Positions 32,481 through 40,966 of a stretch of DNA of 41,474 nucleotides are shown piece by piece. The first letter of the stretch is position 1, and the number at the start of each line of letters is the position of its first letter. Made by a program: the position numbers and the translations under genes. The stretch is taken from assembly GCA_017450925.1 (NCBI GenBank), contig JAFSSS010000039.1:1-41474 (forward strand). The letters are read 5' to 3'. This DNA is from Ruminococcus sp. (GTDB lineage Bacteria; Bacillota; Clostridia; Oscillospirales; Ruminococcaceae). Under the pieces are notes generated by a model. It made no database searches. It had not been told where the DNA came from and worked only from the letters and a program-made list of their open reading frames with translations.

Positions 32481-33794
32481 ATGTTTCCCGATGCTTACTA
32501 TTATATGACCGTTGTCCTGCAGGCGATGCTCTGCACATTTTATATCGGTTCGCTTATCAGCTACCGAATCACCGCAAATAAGGAGCTTGTCTGTCTCCTT
32601 GCCGGAGCGCTGCTATCGGCAGGCGTTATAGCCGCTGACGAGCTTTCCGGGGTCAGAGGGGCAGCCGTTTTGATACTCCCCGTGATAATGCTGGCTTTTT
32701 CGGTGCTGAACAAGGGCGGAGTGCTGATAAAGCTGCTGGCAAGCACCGTCCCCCTTGCCGCTGCCACGGCATTGAACTATATATGTGTGGAATACGTCCA
32801 CTTTGACAAGGGATCGTATTTATATATGAAATTCGTGTATGAACCCGAGCTGTTCATCTGCTGTTCGACGGTTTACATACAACTGCTTGTCAGCTTTACG
32901 GTTATCGCCGGACTGATAACCGGCCGCAGGAGCATCGGCAGCTACAGCATCCGGCTGCTGCTGACCCTCACGCTCTTCTCCACGTTTGCAGTCTGCCTGC
33001 TGTTTTATATTTTTGTCAGCGATGTCGCACTTTTTTACCTGCTGCCGATGCAATGCTTCTTCGGCGTTCTGTCGTCAGCCCTGTGTATGCATATCTACCA
33101 CATCACAAAGCAGCAGAGCATCCAGCGGGAGCTTGAGGACGAGCTTCGCCTTGCCCGGCTGAACGAGCATTACAGCCGTCAGTATTCCGAAAGCATGAAG
33201 CAGCAGTATGCCGCCGTCCGGAGCATGAAGCACGATATGCGCAACAGCTTTCTGACTGTTGCAGAGCTTATCCGGGACGGCGAATACGACAGCGCCTACC
33301 GCTTTGCAAAGGAAAACTCCGATGCGCCGGAGGCTCTGCAGGCCTTTGCCGATACCGGCAGCAGCGTGGCGGATGCAGTGATAAACTCAAAGCTCTCCTA
33401 TGCGGCAGGGCTGGGGATAAGCACCCGCTGCCTGTCGGTGAGCCGTATCTCCGGCATCAGCGACATCGACCTTTGCAGCCTGCTGGGAAACGCCCTCGAC
33501 AATGCCGTCACTGCCTGTGCCGCGCTCCCGCCCGACACGGAGCGGGAGATCTCGCTGGAGATCAGCTGCGATAACGGGCGGTTTTATACATTCACGGTGA
33601 AGAACACCGTGGCCTCATCCGTTCTGGAAAGCAACCCGGAGCTTTTGACCACCAAGGACGACAGCACCTCCCACGGCCTCGGGACGAAAATAATCCGCGA
33701 CATAGCAAAGCGCAGCGGCGGCCGCGTCGATCTCTACGAGGAGGACGGAATGTTCTGCTGCCGGATAGCCGTAATTGCGGCTTGCGAAAAATAA
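32481..33794 (+). CDS. GHKL sensor histidine kinase (AgrC/VirS-like)
   Basis: This 437-residue kinase has six membrane helices (about residues 10-205), a coiled-coil linker (about 207-245), phospho-acceptor His251 in SMKHDMRNSF, N-box LLGNALDNAVTAC (335-346) and G-box SHGLGTKI (397-404). The layout is that of peptide-sensing HPK10 kinases that pair with LytTR regulators. The signal is unknown; no propeptide gene is evident nearby. It is co-transcribed with the upstream response regulator. Confidence 0.94.
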   Translation: MFPDAYYYMTVVLQAMLCTFYIGSLISYRITANKELVCLLAGALLSAGVIAADELSGVRGAAVLILPVIMLAFSVLNKGGVLIKLLASTVPLAAATALNYICVEYVHFDKGSYLYMKFVYEPELFICCSTVYIQLLVSFTVIAGLITGRRSIGSYSIRLLLTLTLFSTFAVCLLFYIFVSDVALFYLLPMQCFFGVLSSALCMHIYHITKQQSIQRELEDELRLARLNEHYSRQYSESMKQQYAAVRSMKHDMRNSFLTVAELIRDGEYDSAYRFAKENSDAPEALQAFADTGSSVADAVINSKLSYAAGLGISTRCLSVSRISGISDIDLCSLLGNALDNAVTACAALPPDTEREISLEISCDNGRFYTFTVKNTVASSVLESNPELLTTKDDSTSHGLGTKIIRDIAKRSGGRVDLYEEDGMFCCRIAVIAACEK

Positions 33795-33815
33795 CTGCAC
33801 CTTGCGCAGAAATGC

Positions 33816-33844
33816 TTGACTTTTTTCTTCCGGCGATGTATCAT
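33816..33844 (+). promoter_or_regulatory. Promoter of the plus-strand ABC operon
   Basis: TTGACT (33816-33821), a 17-base spacer and TATCAT (33839-33844) lie between the kinase stop and the first permease start. This gives the transporter its own promoter, a plausible target for the LytTR regulator. Confidence 0.78.
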
Positions 33845-33878
33845 CGCTGAAGAGTCACATTCTGCGGGAGGTGTTTTT

Positions 33879-34736
33879 TTGCGTTCACTCACGACCCAGC
33901 TTAATATTATGCTGCACAAGCGGGGCTTTCAGCTAAGCTTCACGGTAATGCTGCTGTTCATAGCCTACAGCCTTGCCGCCGGACTGCTCCAAAGGTCACA
34001 GTGGTGCATCTATGACACCTACGGCCTGCAGGCGGTGCATAACAGCTTTCTCAACAAGTTCAGCGAGGAGCGCTTCAAGATCTTTGAGTTCTTCTTCCCC
34101 TTTATAGTCGTGCTGCCCTTTTCCTTTTCACTGTATGTTGACCGCAGCACCCGCATCAGCGAGGCGGTCATCACCCGCTGCGGGAAGCGCAGCTATTATT
34201 TCTCCAAGCTGACAGCCGCGTTCATCGGCGGAGGGCTTATCATTTTTATCCCGCTGCTGATAAGCACTGCCCTCACCCACGGCTTTTATACAAATTCCGT
34301 GATAAACCCTATCGACCCCAATTACAGCCTTATGACCGCCGGCGGCAAGGATTTCCTTACCATGCGCGACCTGCTGCTGGAGATCACCCTTGTCTCGCCG
34401 GTGCTGGGAGAGCTTTTTGCATCCCTGCTGCTCTCGGTCTATGCGGGAGCCTGCGCTGCGCTGGCGCTCTCGCTTTCCAGCTTTATACGGAGGTTTTCCA
34501 TTCTGATATTCCTCCCGGTCTTCCTGCTGACAAAGCTGTTTGACCTTTTTCAGTCGATGATAAAGGTGAGCTTCGGCTATACCTTCTTTCATGCCGACCC
34601 GATGAAATACGTCATCATATCGACCGACAGTCGCTTCTACGGCAGACCCTACTGGCTCTTTGCCGCCGTCATCGCCGTTATGCTCGCTCTGTCGGCTGTG
34701 ATAATGCTCCTTGCCTCCCGGCGGGACAGCTTGTGA
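33879..34736 (+). CDS. ABC-2 type permease
   Basis: This 285-residue membrane protein has six helices and is homologous to the minus-strand permease at 13004-13879 (shared (Y/F)-x-x-(D/E)-R ... ITRxGK segment after helix 2). I chose TTG 33879 because GGGAGG lies 7 bases before it and the protein then starts at the same point as the homologue (LTTQLNIML). The open frame extends 21 codons further upstream through the promoter and is not translated from there. It is likely to pair with the next permease and the ATPase. Confidence 0.82.
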   Translation: MRSLTTQLNIMLHKRGFQLSFTVMLLFIAYSLAAGLLQRSQWCIYDTYGLQAVHNSFLNKFSEERFKIFEFFFPFIVVLPFSFSLYVDRSTRISEAVITRCGKRSYYFSKLTAAFIGGGLIIFIPLLISTALTHGFYTNSVINPIDPNYSLMTAGGKDFLTMRDLLLEITLVSPVLGELFASLLLSVYAGACAALALSLSSFIRRFSILIFLPVFLLTKLFDLFQSMIKVSFGYTFFHADPMKYVIISTDSRFYGRPYWLFAAVIAVMLALSAVIMLLASRRDSL

Positions 34737-34749
34737 CAGGGGGCGCCGT

Positions 34750-35496
34750 ATGTTCAGAAGATATGCTCCCCGCCTCGCGCTGACCCTGCTGACGGTGTTT
34801 TTCCTTGACCTCACCGACCTTATAGAGCTGCATAAAAACGCCGCCGACTTCAAGCTGAACCTTGATAATGATTTCAGCCGGATGTTTTCAGAGCTGCTGT
34901 TCGGGTTTCACAGAATTGACACGGGGCTGAACGCATCGGACATCGCACAGCTGGCATTCCTTGCGGCCGCTCCCCTCTTTCTGGGACAGAGCATCTCCGC
35001 CGACCTTAGCATCAGCGGCACATATTATTTCACCCGCCAAAATCACCGCACCCGCTGGTATGTCAGACGTTCGCTCTCACTGCTTGCCTGCAGTCTGACG
35101 GTCTCGCTTTTCACCTGTCTGCTCAATGCGGCCATGACCTCCTATTTCGATGTGAACGGCATCCCCGCCGCACGGATAGCCCTTGTGATGCTGTCGGTCA
35201 CAATGTGCATTTTTGTGCTGGTGATGCTCTCGAATATCATCGGTATATTCTTCGGCAGCGTCATAGGGCTGGCAGTTACGGTGGTGTATGCGGGCGCGAA
35301 CATACTGCTCACCTATTCGCCCATGCGGCAGATAAGCCTTGTTTTCAACTCGGCCTTTCTGCCGGATGAAGGCTATGCGGATATGTCGGTCAAGCTGGGG
35401 GTCAACACCGGCATTGCGGCGGCGGTCTTTGCTGCGGGACTGGCAGTCGTAAGAAAAAGAGAACTCGGCCTTGTAAATGCCGAGCAGCTGTTTTAG
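34750..35496 (+). CDS. ABC-2 type permease, second subunit
   Basis: This 248-residue protein has about six hydrophobic segments. It begins MFRRYAPRLALTLLTVFFLD and has a short soluble loop at about 30-60. I chose ATG 34750, 13 bases after the previous stop; the frame is open further upstream inside the previous gene. Sequence similarity to known families is weak, so the role follows mainly from context: it lies between a permease and an ATPase. Confidence 0.78.
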   Translation: MFRRYAPRLALTLLTVFFLDLTDLIELHKNAADFKLNLDNDFSRMFSELLFGFHRIDTGLNASDIAQLAFLAAAPLFLGQSISADLSISGTYYFTRQNHRTRWYVRRSLSLLACSLTVSLFTCLLNAAMTSYFDVNGIPAARIALVMLSVTMCIFVLVMLSNIIGIFFGSVIGLAVTVVYAGANILLTYSPMRQISLVFNSAFLPDEGYADMSVKLGVNTGIAAAVFAAGLAVVRKRELGLVNAEQLF

Positions 35497-35505
35497 GAGG
35501 GGAAT

Positions 35506-36147
35506 ATGAACAGGATAGACCTTGAAAACGTCAGCAAGACGATACGCAGGAGCGAGGTGCTGAAAAACATCTCTCTGCATTTCGAGAGCGGTAGGATATA
35601 CGGCTTCATCGGGCGCAACGGCTCGGGAAAGACCATGCTGTTCCGCACCGTGGCGGGGCTGATAAAGCCCACGGCGGGCTGCGTAAAATACAACGGCCAG
35701 ACCCTCGGGGCTGATATCGACATCATCCCCCGGCTGGGGCTGGTGATCGAAAACGTGGGTCTGTACCCCGAATTTTCGGGGCTTGTAAATCTAAGGATGC
35801 TGGCCAAGATAAACTCACTTGTCGGCGAACAGGAGATAAGAGAGGCTGTCTCCCGCGTGGGGCTCGACCCCGATGACAGGCGCACGGTGCGGAAGTACTC
35901 CCTCGGGATGAAGCAGCGCATAGTCCTTGCACAGGCGATAATGGAAAAGCCGGATGTGCTTATCCTCGACGAGCCCACCAACGCCCTTGACGAGGACGGT
36001 GTCGAACAGATAAGAGGCATCATCCGTGAGGAAAGGGAGCGGGGCGCACTTGTGCTGATAGCCAGCCACAACAAGGAGGATATATCCTCTCTTTGCGACA
36101 GGATATATCTGATGAAGTCGGGAGAGGTAACGGAGGCGGGAGAATGA
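35506..36147 (+). CDS. ABC transporter ATP-binding protein (ABC-2 exporter type)
   Basis: This 213-residue ATPase has Walker A GRNGSGKT, signature YSLGMKQRIVLAQAI, Walker B VLILDEPTNALDEDG and an H-loop in IASHNKED. It is closely similar to the ATPase of the minus-strand lipoprotein block (10359-10997). TAGGAGG lies 6 bases before ATG. It is in one operon with two permeases and a following exported protein. Confidence 0.95.
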   Translation: MNRIDLENVSKTIRRSEVLKNISLHFESGRIYGFIGRNGSGKTMLFRTVAGLIKPTAGCVKYNGQTLGADIDIIPRLGLVIENVGLYPEFSGLVNLRMLAKINSLVGEQEIREAVSRVGLDPDDRRTVRKYSLGMKQRIVLAQAIMEKPDVLILDEPTNALDEDGVEQIRGIIREERERGALVLIASHNKEDISSLCDRIYLMKSGEVTEAGE

Positions 36148-36878
36148 AGGCTTTCATCCTTTTGCAGGCGCTTATCATCGCCGCAGCTGTCACAGCCGGA
36201 GCTGTCATCAGATCAAAAGCGCCCGATGCGCCAGCTGATGCCGTTAAGCATTTTGAGGACGTCCGCAGTATAAGCTTTGACGTGGTCACCGTCACGGAAA
36301 TGTCCGGCAGGAAGAACTTCAGCGCCTTTGAGGGCGGCGGCTGGTTCTACGATGAAAGCTATTCCCCCTGCATTTTTGTCTGCCGCGCAGAGGACAGTCT
36401 CACCTGCGGCTGGTATGACTTCAGCCAGCGTGTCACGGTCGAGAAAAGGATAAGCGGCAGCTGTCCCGCCGTGGGCGAAGCAATTGATCTGACGGTCAAC
36501 GGCGGCATTCACCGCCACCCGAAGAATATGTATTTCTACAACGAATATCTGCCCGAGGATATCCCCGACAGCAGAGTGCTGACTGTTCTCGACCTCGAGG
36601 GGCTGAACTTCATGAAGCCCGGCCACAGCTACCTTGTGGCCTGTCAGACGACAGTCATCGGCTCCTCAAGATATTACGGTACGCCCTACGGCGCCCCCTG
36701 CTGGCTCGACCTTGCAGACAACAGCGACAAAATACTCACCGTCCCCGCTTATGAAGCAGACTACGCCGAATATGCCGACAACGAGTTTTTCTGCTCCAGC
36801 CGCAAGGAGCTGGATGATCTGATCGCTCTCAAGAAAAGGCTCTTCGACAGATACGGCCTTGATGCGCCGACGCTGTAA
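36144..36878 (+). CDS. Exported or membrane-anchored protein of the ABC operon, unknown function
   Basis: This 244-residue protein has an N-terminal hydrophobic anchor (about residues 3-22) with no lipobox cysteine, followed by an extracytoplasmic domain with several Cys (CIFVCRAEDSLTCGWYDF) and aromatic residues. The start overlaps the ATPase stop as ATGA, with GGAGGCGGGAGA upstream. I do not recognise the family. By position it parallels the lipoproteins that accompany the other ABC systems of this window. Confidence 0.78.
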   Translation: MKAFILLQALIIAAAVTAGAVIRSKAPDAPADAVKHFEDVRSISFDVVTVTEMSGRKNFSAFEGGGWFYDESYSPCIFVCRAEDSLTCGWYDFSQRVTVEKRISGSCPAVGEAIDLTVNGGIHRHPKNMYFYNEYLPEDIPDSRVLTVLDLEGLNFMKPGHSYLVACQTTVIGSSRYYGTPYGAPCWLDLADNSDKILTVPAYEADYAEYADNEFFCSSRKELDDLIALKKRLFDRYGLDAPTL

Positions 36879-36966
36879 TAACCGCAATGCAATGCACAAT
36901 GCACAATTCATAATGCACTCGGACATAATAAAACTGCCCGGAGGGTCATGCTCCCTGTCTGCATTC

Positions 36967-38406
36967 TCAATACCCGAGGAATTTTTTCAGCTCCTTATCC
37001 GGGAGCAGCTCCTTTTTGCCAAGGCCGAAGGAATGTTCGGGAACGATCTCAAGATAGCGGTCTAAAAATTCCTCGTAGGTCTTTGCTTCAAAGCAGTGCG
37101 GTGTGATGAAAAATTCCCTGCTGCCGCCTGTCACACGGTCTCCGGCAGTTACGCTCACCTTGTAGTCCCCCGACTGCATCCTGTAGAAAACATAGCTTTC
37201 AAGATTCCAGCCGTGCAAGCTGATATGCCCGAAGGCAGGGGCATAGCTTGCCACGGTTTTATTTGCCTCTATCGCCGCGCTCTGATAGTCATACTCCACG
37301 CATTCTATAAAGCGTTCAGCGCTGTTGACATCAACGACCGAAAACTTGCTTTCATTCCGGTATCTACTGACGAATTCAAGATCACCGTTCACCCTTTGGA
37401 TATCATACTGACACCTGTTACTTATCATCCTTTTGTCAAGCCAGTGATAATCCCTTTTGACGTTATCGAAGGCTCTGTCAAGATATACGTTTATGTCAGT
37501 TCCGAGCTTGAACCTTTCCTTCGGGTCCGAGTTTTTGACAGCATCGCGGGTATAGCTGCACAAAAAATCTATGAACTCCTCCGCAGTGGTGCCCTCCTCC
37601 CACGGGATCACAATATCCGAATCGTCATGATAGTTTTTCTCGATCTGACAGAAAACATATTTGCCGTGAAGAGGAGCGATCTGCCAAACGGGAGTGCATT
37701 TCTTCATCATGTTCAGAGTTGCCCAGCTGAACTCACCCCGCAGCTTTTCAAGCGCCCTTTCGTAATATGCGTCAATGTCTGTGCCGCAGCTGAACAGCTC
37801 GGGGTCAGCTGAAGGATTTTTGTTCAGCTGCCTTTCGCGCTTTTTCTCCTCCTCACGCTCCAGCTCCGCAGCAAAGACCTCATCGGTGCTCAGGGGCGTC
37901 CATGCCCACACCTTATCGCAGCTGTAGCTCGCCAGCGCAGGCGCGTAGATAAAGTCACCTCCGGCCTCGTGTCTCCATTTGTTCCACCTGCCTGCCGCAA
38001 GAGTTCCGTCCTTCATGATCAGGAGACAGTACTGCTCCTCCTTCGGCCTTTTTTTGTCGGCAAAGGAGCAAAAGCCTTCAAACTGAACATTGCGCTCGCC
38101 CTCTTCCTCCCTGCGGCCGATGTTTATCCAGTTTATCCCCTCTGTTTCGAGACACTCCGTAAGGTCGCTGCGATCAAGAGAGTGCCACCTTGCGACCTCC
38201 TCCGAATCAACAGTGTCGGCAGTACCGCGGATGAACATACCGGCCGCACCGCCTCCGTCATCCGACGGCTGCCAGCGTCCCGCAGTGTAGTCACCGTTTT
38301 TCAGCTCCAGCAGGCAGAACTCGTCGTACCGCGGCATATCCTTGTCAGAGACCTCGTGAAAATCGTTAAATGACAGTGTAAGCTCTTTATGATCTACAAT
38401 AAACAT
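36967..38406 (-). CDS. Internally repetitive hypothetical protein
   Basis: This 479-residue soluble protein has no signal or helix. The first half contains two related units: FCLLELKNGDYTAGRW (about residue 31) and YCLLIMKDGTLAAGRW (about 126). The second half contains two others: GTDIDAYYERALEKLRGEFSW (about 210) in a form close to GTDINVYLDRAFDNVKRDYHW (about 305). A Lys/Glu-rich helix (about 180-195) joins the halves. I do not recognise a family. AAAGGAGG lies 5 bases before ATG, and a consensus-like promoter lies upstream. Confidence 0.82.
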   Translation of the reverse strand: MFIVDHKELTLSFNDFHEVSDKDMPRYDEFCLLELKNGDYTAGRWQPSDDGGGAAGMFIRGTADTVDSEEVARWHSLDRSDLTECLETEGINWINIGRREEEGERNVQFEGFCSFADKKRPKEEQYCLLIMKDGTLAAGRWNKWRHEAGGDFIYAPALASYSCDKVWAWTPLSTDEVFAAELEREEEKKRERQLNKNPSADPELFSCGTDIDAYYERALEKLRGEFSWATLNMMKKCTPVWQIAPLHGKYVFCQIEKNYHDDSDIVIPWEEGTTAEEFIDFLCSYTRDAVKNSDPKERFKLGTDINVYLDRAFDNVKRDYHWLDKRMISNRCQYDIQRVNGDLEFVSRYRNESKFSVVDVNSAERFIECVEYDYQSAAIEANKTVASYAPAFGHISLHGWNLESYVFYRMQSGDYKVSVTAGDRVTGGSREFFITPHCFEAKTYEEFLDRYLEIVPEHSFGLGKKELLPDKELKKFLGY

Positions 38407-38486
38407 AGCTCCTCCTTTGTCCTCCCGATGTGTTCTTGATGACCGTATGCAAAGCCGCGCCTCATGTGAGGCCGGCCTTTATTTTC

Positions 38487-38515
38487 AGTATATCACATCC
38501 CGGCCGGCATTTCAA
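38487..38515 (-). promoter_or_regulatory. Promoter of the repetitive hypothetical gene
   Basis: On the minus strand TTGAAA (38515-38510), a 17-base spacer holding the palindrome GCCGGCCGG and TATACT (38492-38487). Confidence 0.7.
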
Positions 38516-38619
38516 GCCCGGCATTGTCATATTTTCCCCTGCGAACCGAAACGGGCTGCCCGCTCTTCACTTCCAAGAGATGATAACGGCGGTTTTCCGC
38601 AGCGTTATGTGAATGCACA

Positions 38620-38667
38620 CGCAAAAACGCTCCTGCTTTTTCCGCGCAAAAACGCTCCTGCTTTTTC
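38620..38667. repeat. Tandem duplication of a 23-bp unit
   Basis: CGCAAAAACGCTCCTGCTTT plus TTC occurs twice with a period of 25 bases, directly upstream of the promoter at 38674-38702. The promoter spacer contains GCAGGAG, the complement of the CTCCTGC core of the repeat. The 427-base gap 38407-38833 otherwise holds the two promoters and no gene. Confidence 0.8.
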
Positions 38668-38673
38668 TGATCC

Positions 38674-38702
38674 TTGACATTTATGCAGGAGTGTGATACA
38701 AT
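38674..38702 (+). promoter_or_regulatory. Promoter of the six-helix membrane protein gene
   Basis: TTGACA (38674-38679), a 17-base spacer and TACAAT (38697-38702). The gene starts about 131 bases downstream, so the leader is long. Confidence 0.82.
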
Positions 38703-38833
38703 GACCGTGATCCGGCGCGAAATATGTTGAGCCTTGTGTGCATCAGCAGTGCTTTTGTCGTCCGCCGCCTGCGGCAGAGAGTCCGGCTCCGCAGACAGCT
38801 GTCCGGAGCTATAAAAAGCGGGAGGAAGAGTAA

Positions 38834-39442
38834 ATGAATATGAACAAAATGATATCCATAGCAGGTTCGGCGATAGTAACGGTGACAGTATTCCTGTTTG
38901 CAGTTTTTCTTATCGTCAATTTTTCCGCGGGCAGCTATTTTGTCTGCCTTATCCTGCCGGCAGGCTTTATCATGATGACGGCAGGCCTGCACAATGAATG
39001 CGAAAGCGACCGCAGGGTCGCTGCAAATATCGGTCTGATACTTGCGGCTGTGTATGGCACATTGATCATGCTTGTCTATTTTTCACAGCTGACGACGGTA
39101 AAAAACGAACAGCTGAACGAACAGGCCGCACAGCTTTTGGAATTTAACAGGTTCGGGCTCATCTTCAACTACGACCTGCTCGGCTACGGCGTAATGGCGC
39201 TTTCCACCTTCTTCACAGGGCTTTCGATAAAGCCCCGGTGCAAAACGGACAAGTGGCTCAAAGCGCTGATGATGATACACGGAGTGTTCTACTTCAGCTG
39301 CACGTTCATGCCGATAACGGGAATGTTCGCAAGGATGTCCTCCGGCGGCGACGGCATCGGCGGAAGGCTCGCACTTGTCGTATGGTGTGTGTATTTTCTG
39401 CCCGTCGGGATACTGTCATATCTTCATTTCAAAAAAGGATAG
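38834..39442 (+). CDS. Six-helix integral membrane protein of unknown function
   Basis: This 202-residue protein has about six hydrophobic helices (near residues 7-27, 31-50, 62-82, 110-130, 145-165 and 178-198) joined by short charged loops. I do not recognise the family. GGAGGAAGAGTAA precedes ATG. It is monocistronic, and its stop codon TAG forms part of the end of a 248-bp inverted repeat shared with the convergent sigma-factor gene. Confidence 0.75.
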   Translation: MNMNKMISIAGSAIVTVTVFLFAVFLIVNFSAGSYFVCLILPAGFIMMTAGLHNECESDRRVAANIGLILAAVYGTLIMLVYFSQLTTVKNEQLNEQAAQLLEFNRFGLIFNYDLLGYGVMALSTFFTGLSIKPRCKTDKWLKALMMIHGVFYFSCTFMPITGMFARMSSGGDGIGGRLALVVWCVYFLPVGILSYLHFKKG

Positions 39443-39686
39443 ATCCCAATTTCGATGCAGCTGCAAAAGACAGTTTATAGTTAATAGTTGATAATGAAGG
39501 AGTGCCCTTGGCGCAATTATGCCCATATCGGGCGCAGTAGTTTGAGGAGAACAGAGGCATTGCAGTTCTATTCTCGCTGCCGCGCCCGATATGGGCATTC
39601 GTGCGCCAAGGGCGCTCCTTCATTATCAACTATCAACTGTCAATTTAATAAGCTGTTTTTGCAGCTGCATCGAAATCGGGATCTAT
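39439..39686. repeat. Nested palindromic repeat, copy F: 248-bp inverted repeat spanning two convergent stop codons
   Basis: The outermost arms ATAGATCCCAATTTCGATGC and (complement of the right side) ATAGATCCCGATTTCGATGC differ at one base. Inner arms follow: GATAATGAAGGAGTGCCC with CTTGGCGC, and the inner hairpin GCCCATATCGGGCGC / GCGCCCGATATGGGC, around a 35-base centre. Almost the entire region is self-complementary. Both TAG stop codons (39440-39442 on plus, 39685-39683 on minus) lie in the end repeats. It may act as a bidirectional transcript end. Confidence 0.92.
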
Positions 39687-40966
39687 GCATTCTCGGCGGA
39701 AATGTCATCTCTGAAGCTCTTTGTGCTTGACTGAAAGACCTTGTCCTCGATGTATTCGTCGTCCTTGTCAGCTCTGAATTCGATGCACAGCTGTCTGCTG
39801 TCCCTCGCAGGGATGTACAGCCTGTAGATCGGCTCGTTGTTTTCCGAAAGGCAGTAGAGTTTCACCTCGGTATCAGCTGCCGGGAAATACAGTGTCTCGC
39901 AGCAGCGGGCGGTCTCTGCCGCATCGTCAGCAGAGGAAACGCTCCAGTCCTCCATATATCCGAGCAGATACTCCGGCAGATCAATGTCATAAGCCTCGCC
40001 GCTGCGGATGATGTGTTCTTCACTGTTGACCGGCTGATAATCCACCGTGTATTCAAAGCCCTTGTCCTTCAGCCTTGCGACTGCCGCACTTGCCTCTGAT
40101 ATCAGACCGTCATTCCGCACCGGGACTGCCTGCACGGTCTCTTCCTCAACAGACTGCTGCTCCTCGGGACGGCTGTCTCCGATATTTTCAACGATCTCCG
40201 GCAGGTCTTTGTTCGTATCGGCTGCCCTGCTCAAAGCAGCAGGTACTCCCGCCGCTATCGCTGCCGCCGTGCAGCCCCCGATAAACCTCACTGCGAACCC
40301 CGTCTTGAATGCAGCCCTGCCTGCACCGGCAGCAGCGCTCCCGCCCGAGGCAGCATTCACCACCGCTCCGATAGGGACAAGGCAGAATACCGAGCCGCCC
40401 CTGCAAAGCTTTTTCAGCTTAGCTGTCAGCTTCTTCCGTGCTTGAAACAGCTTCTGCTTGGCAGCGTTTTCGTTAAGCCCCAAAGCCTTGCCCACATCCG
40501 CGACACTCAACTCCTCAAAATAATACAGCATAACTGCCGAGCGCATATCCGGCTTAAGACTGTTGATAGCCGCTTTCAGCTGCTCTGTTGTCTCCGCGTT
40601 TTCAAGATAGTCCGAGGGCAGCCTTACAGGCTCGTTGAGTGAATTGTTCTCTATCGTGCTTTCCAGCTCCTCCTCGCTGTCAAACCTTGCAATGCCCGAT
40701 TCTGAATTATTGTGCTGCAGGCATTTGTTGTATGCGATAGAATAGAGCCACGAGGCAAAGGCTCTGCTGCATTTCAGCTCGTTCAGCTTTTCAAAGGCTG
40801 TCAGGAACGTGTCAGAAACGATATCCTCCACCGCAGCAGCAGAATAAACATTCTTTGATACAAAGAACCATATCCTGCCCCGGTATTCGATATACAGCTT
40901 TTCAATTGCAGCCTTGTCCCCGTTCTTAGCCGCCGGAACAGTCCTTTCAAGGTCAATACTATTCAT
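39683..40966 (-). CDS. ECF-type RNA polymerase sigma factor with membrane and extracytoplasmic extension
   Basis: This 427-residue protein has a sigma-70 region 2 (about residues 20-90: FFVSKNVYSAAAVEDIVSDT, FASWLYSIAYNKC) and region 4 (about 133-188: MRSAVMLYYFEELSVADVG, then NENAAKQKLFQARKKL). Ordinary ECF factors end here. This one continues with a Gly/Ala-rich hydrophobic stretch (191-248, likely helix 224-246), an acidic linker, and a soluble domain to 427, presumably outside the membrane. AAAGGAG lies 7 bases before ATG 40966; the frame is open 30 codons earlier without support. It would sense an envelope state and control nearby lipoprotein genes (inference). Confidence 0.9.
   Translation of the reverse strand: MNSIDLERTVPAAKNGDKAAIEKLYIEYRGRIWFFVSKNVYSAAAVEDIVSDTFLTAFEKLNELKCSRAFASWLYSIAYNKCLQHNNSESGIARFDSEEELESTIENNSLNEPVRLPSDYLENAETTEQLKAAINSLKPDMRSAVMLYYFEELSVADVGKALGLNENAAKQKLFQARKKLTAKLKKLCRGGSVFCLVPIGAVVNAASGGSAAAGAGRAAFKTGFAVRFIGGCTAAAIAAGVPAALSRAADTNKDLPEIVENIGDSRPEEQQSVEEETVQAVPVRNDGLISEASAAVARLKDKGFEYTVDYQPVNSEEHIIRSGEAYDIDLPEYLLGYMEDWSVSSADDAAETARCCETLYFPAADTEVKLYCLSENNEPIYRLYIPARDSRQLCIEFRADKDDEYIEDKVFQSSTKSFRDDISAENA

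Noticed and set aside
33816-33878. N-terminal extension of the plus-strand permease from ATG 33816
   Set aside because: That stretch holds the -35 and -10 boxes of the promoter, and the TTG start after GGGAGG matches the start of the homologous permease.
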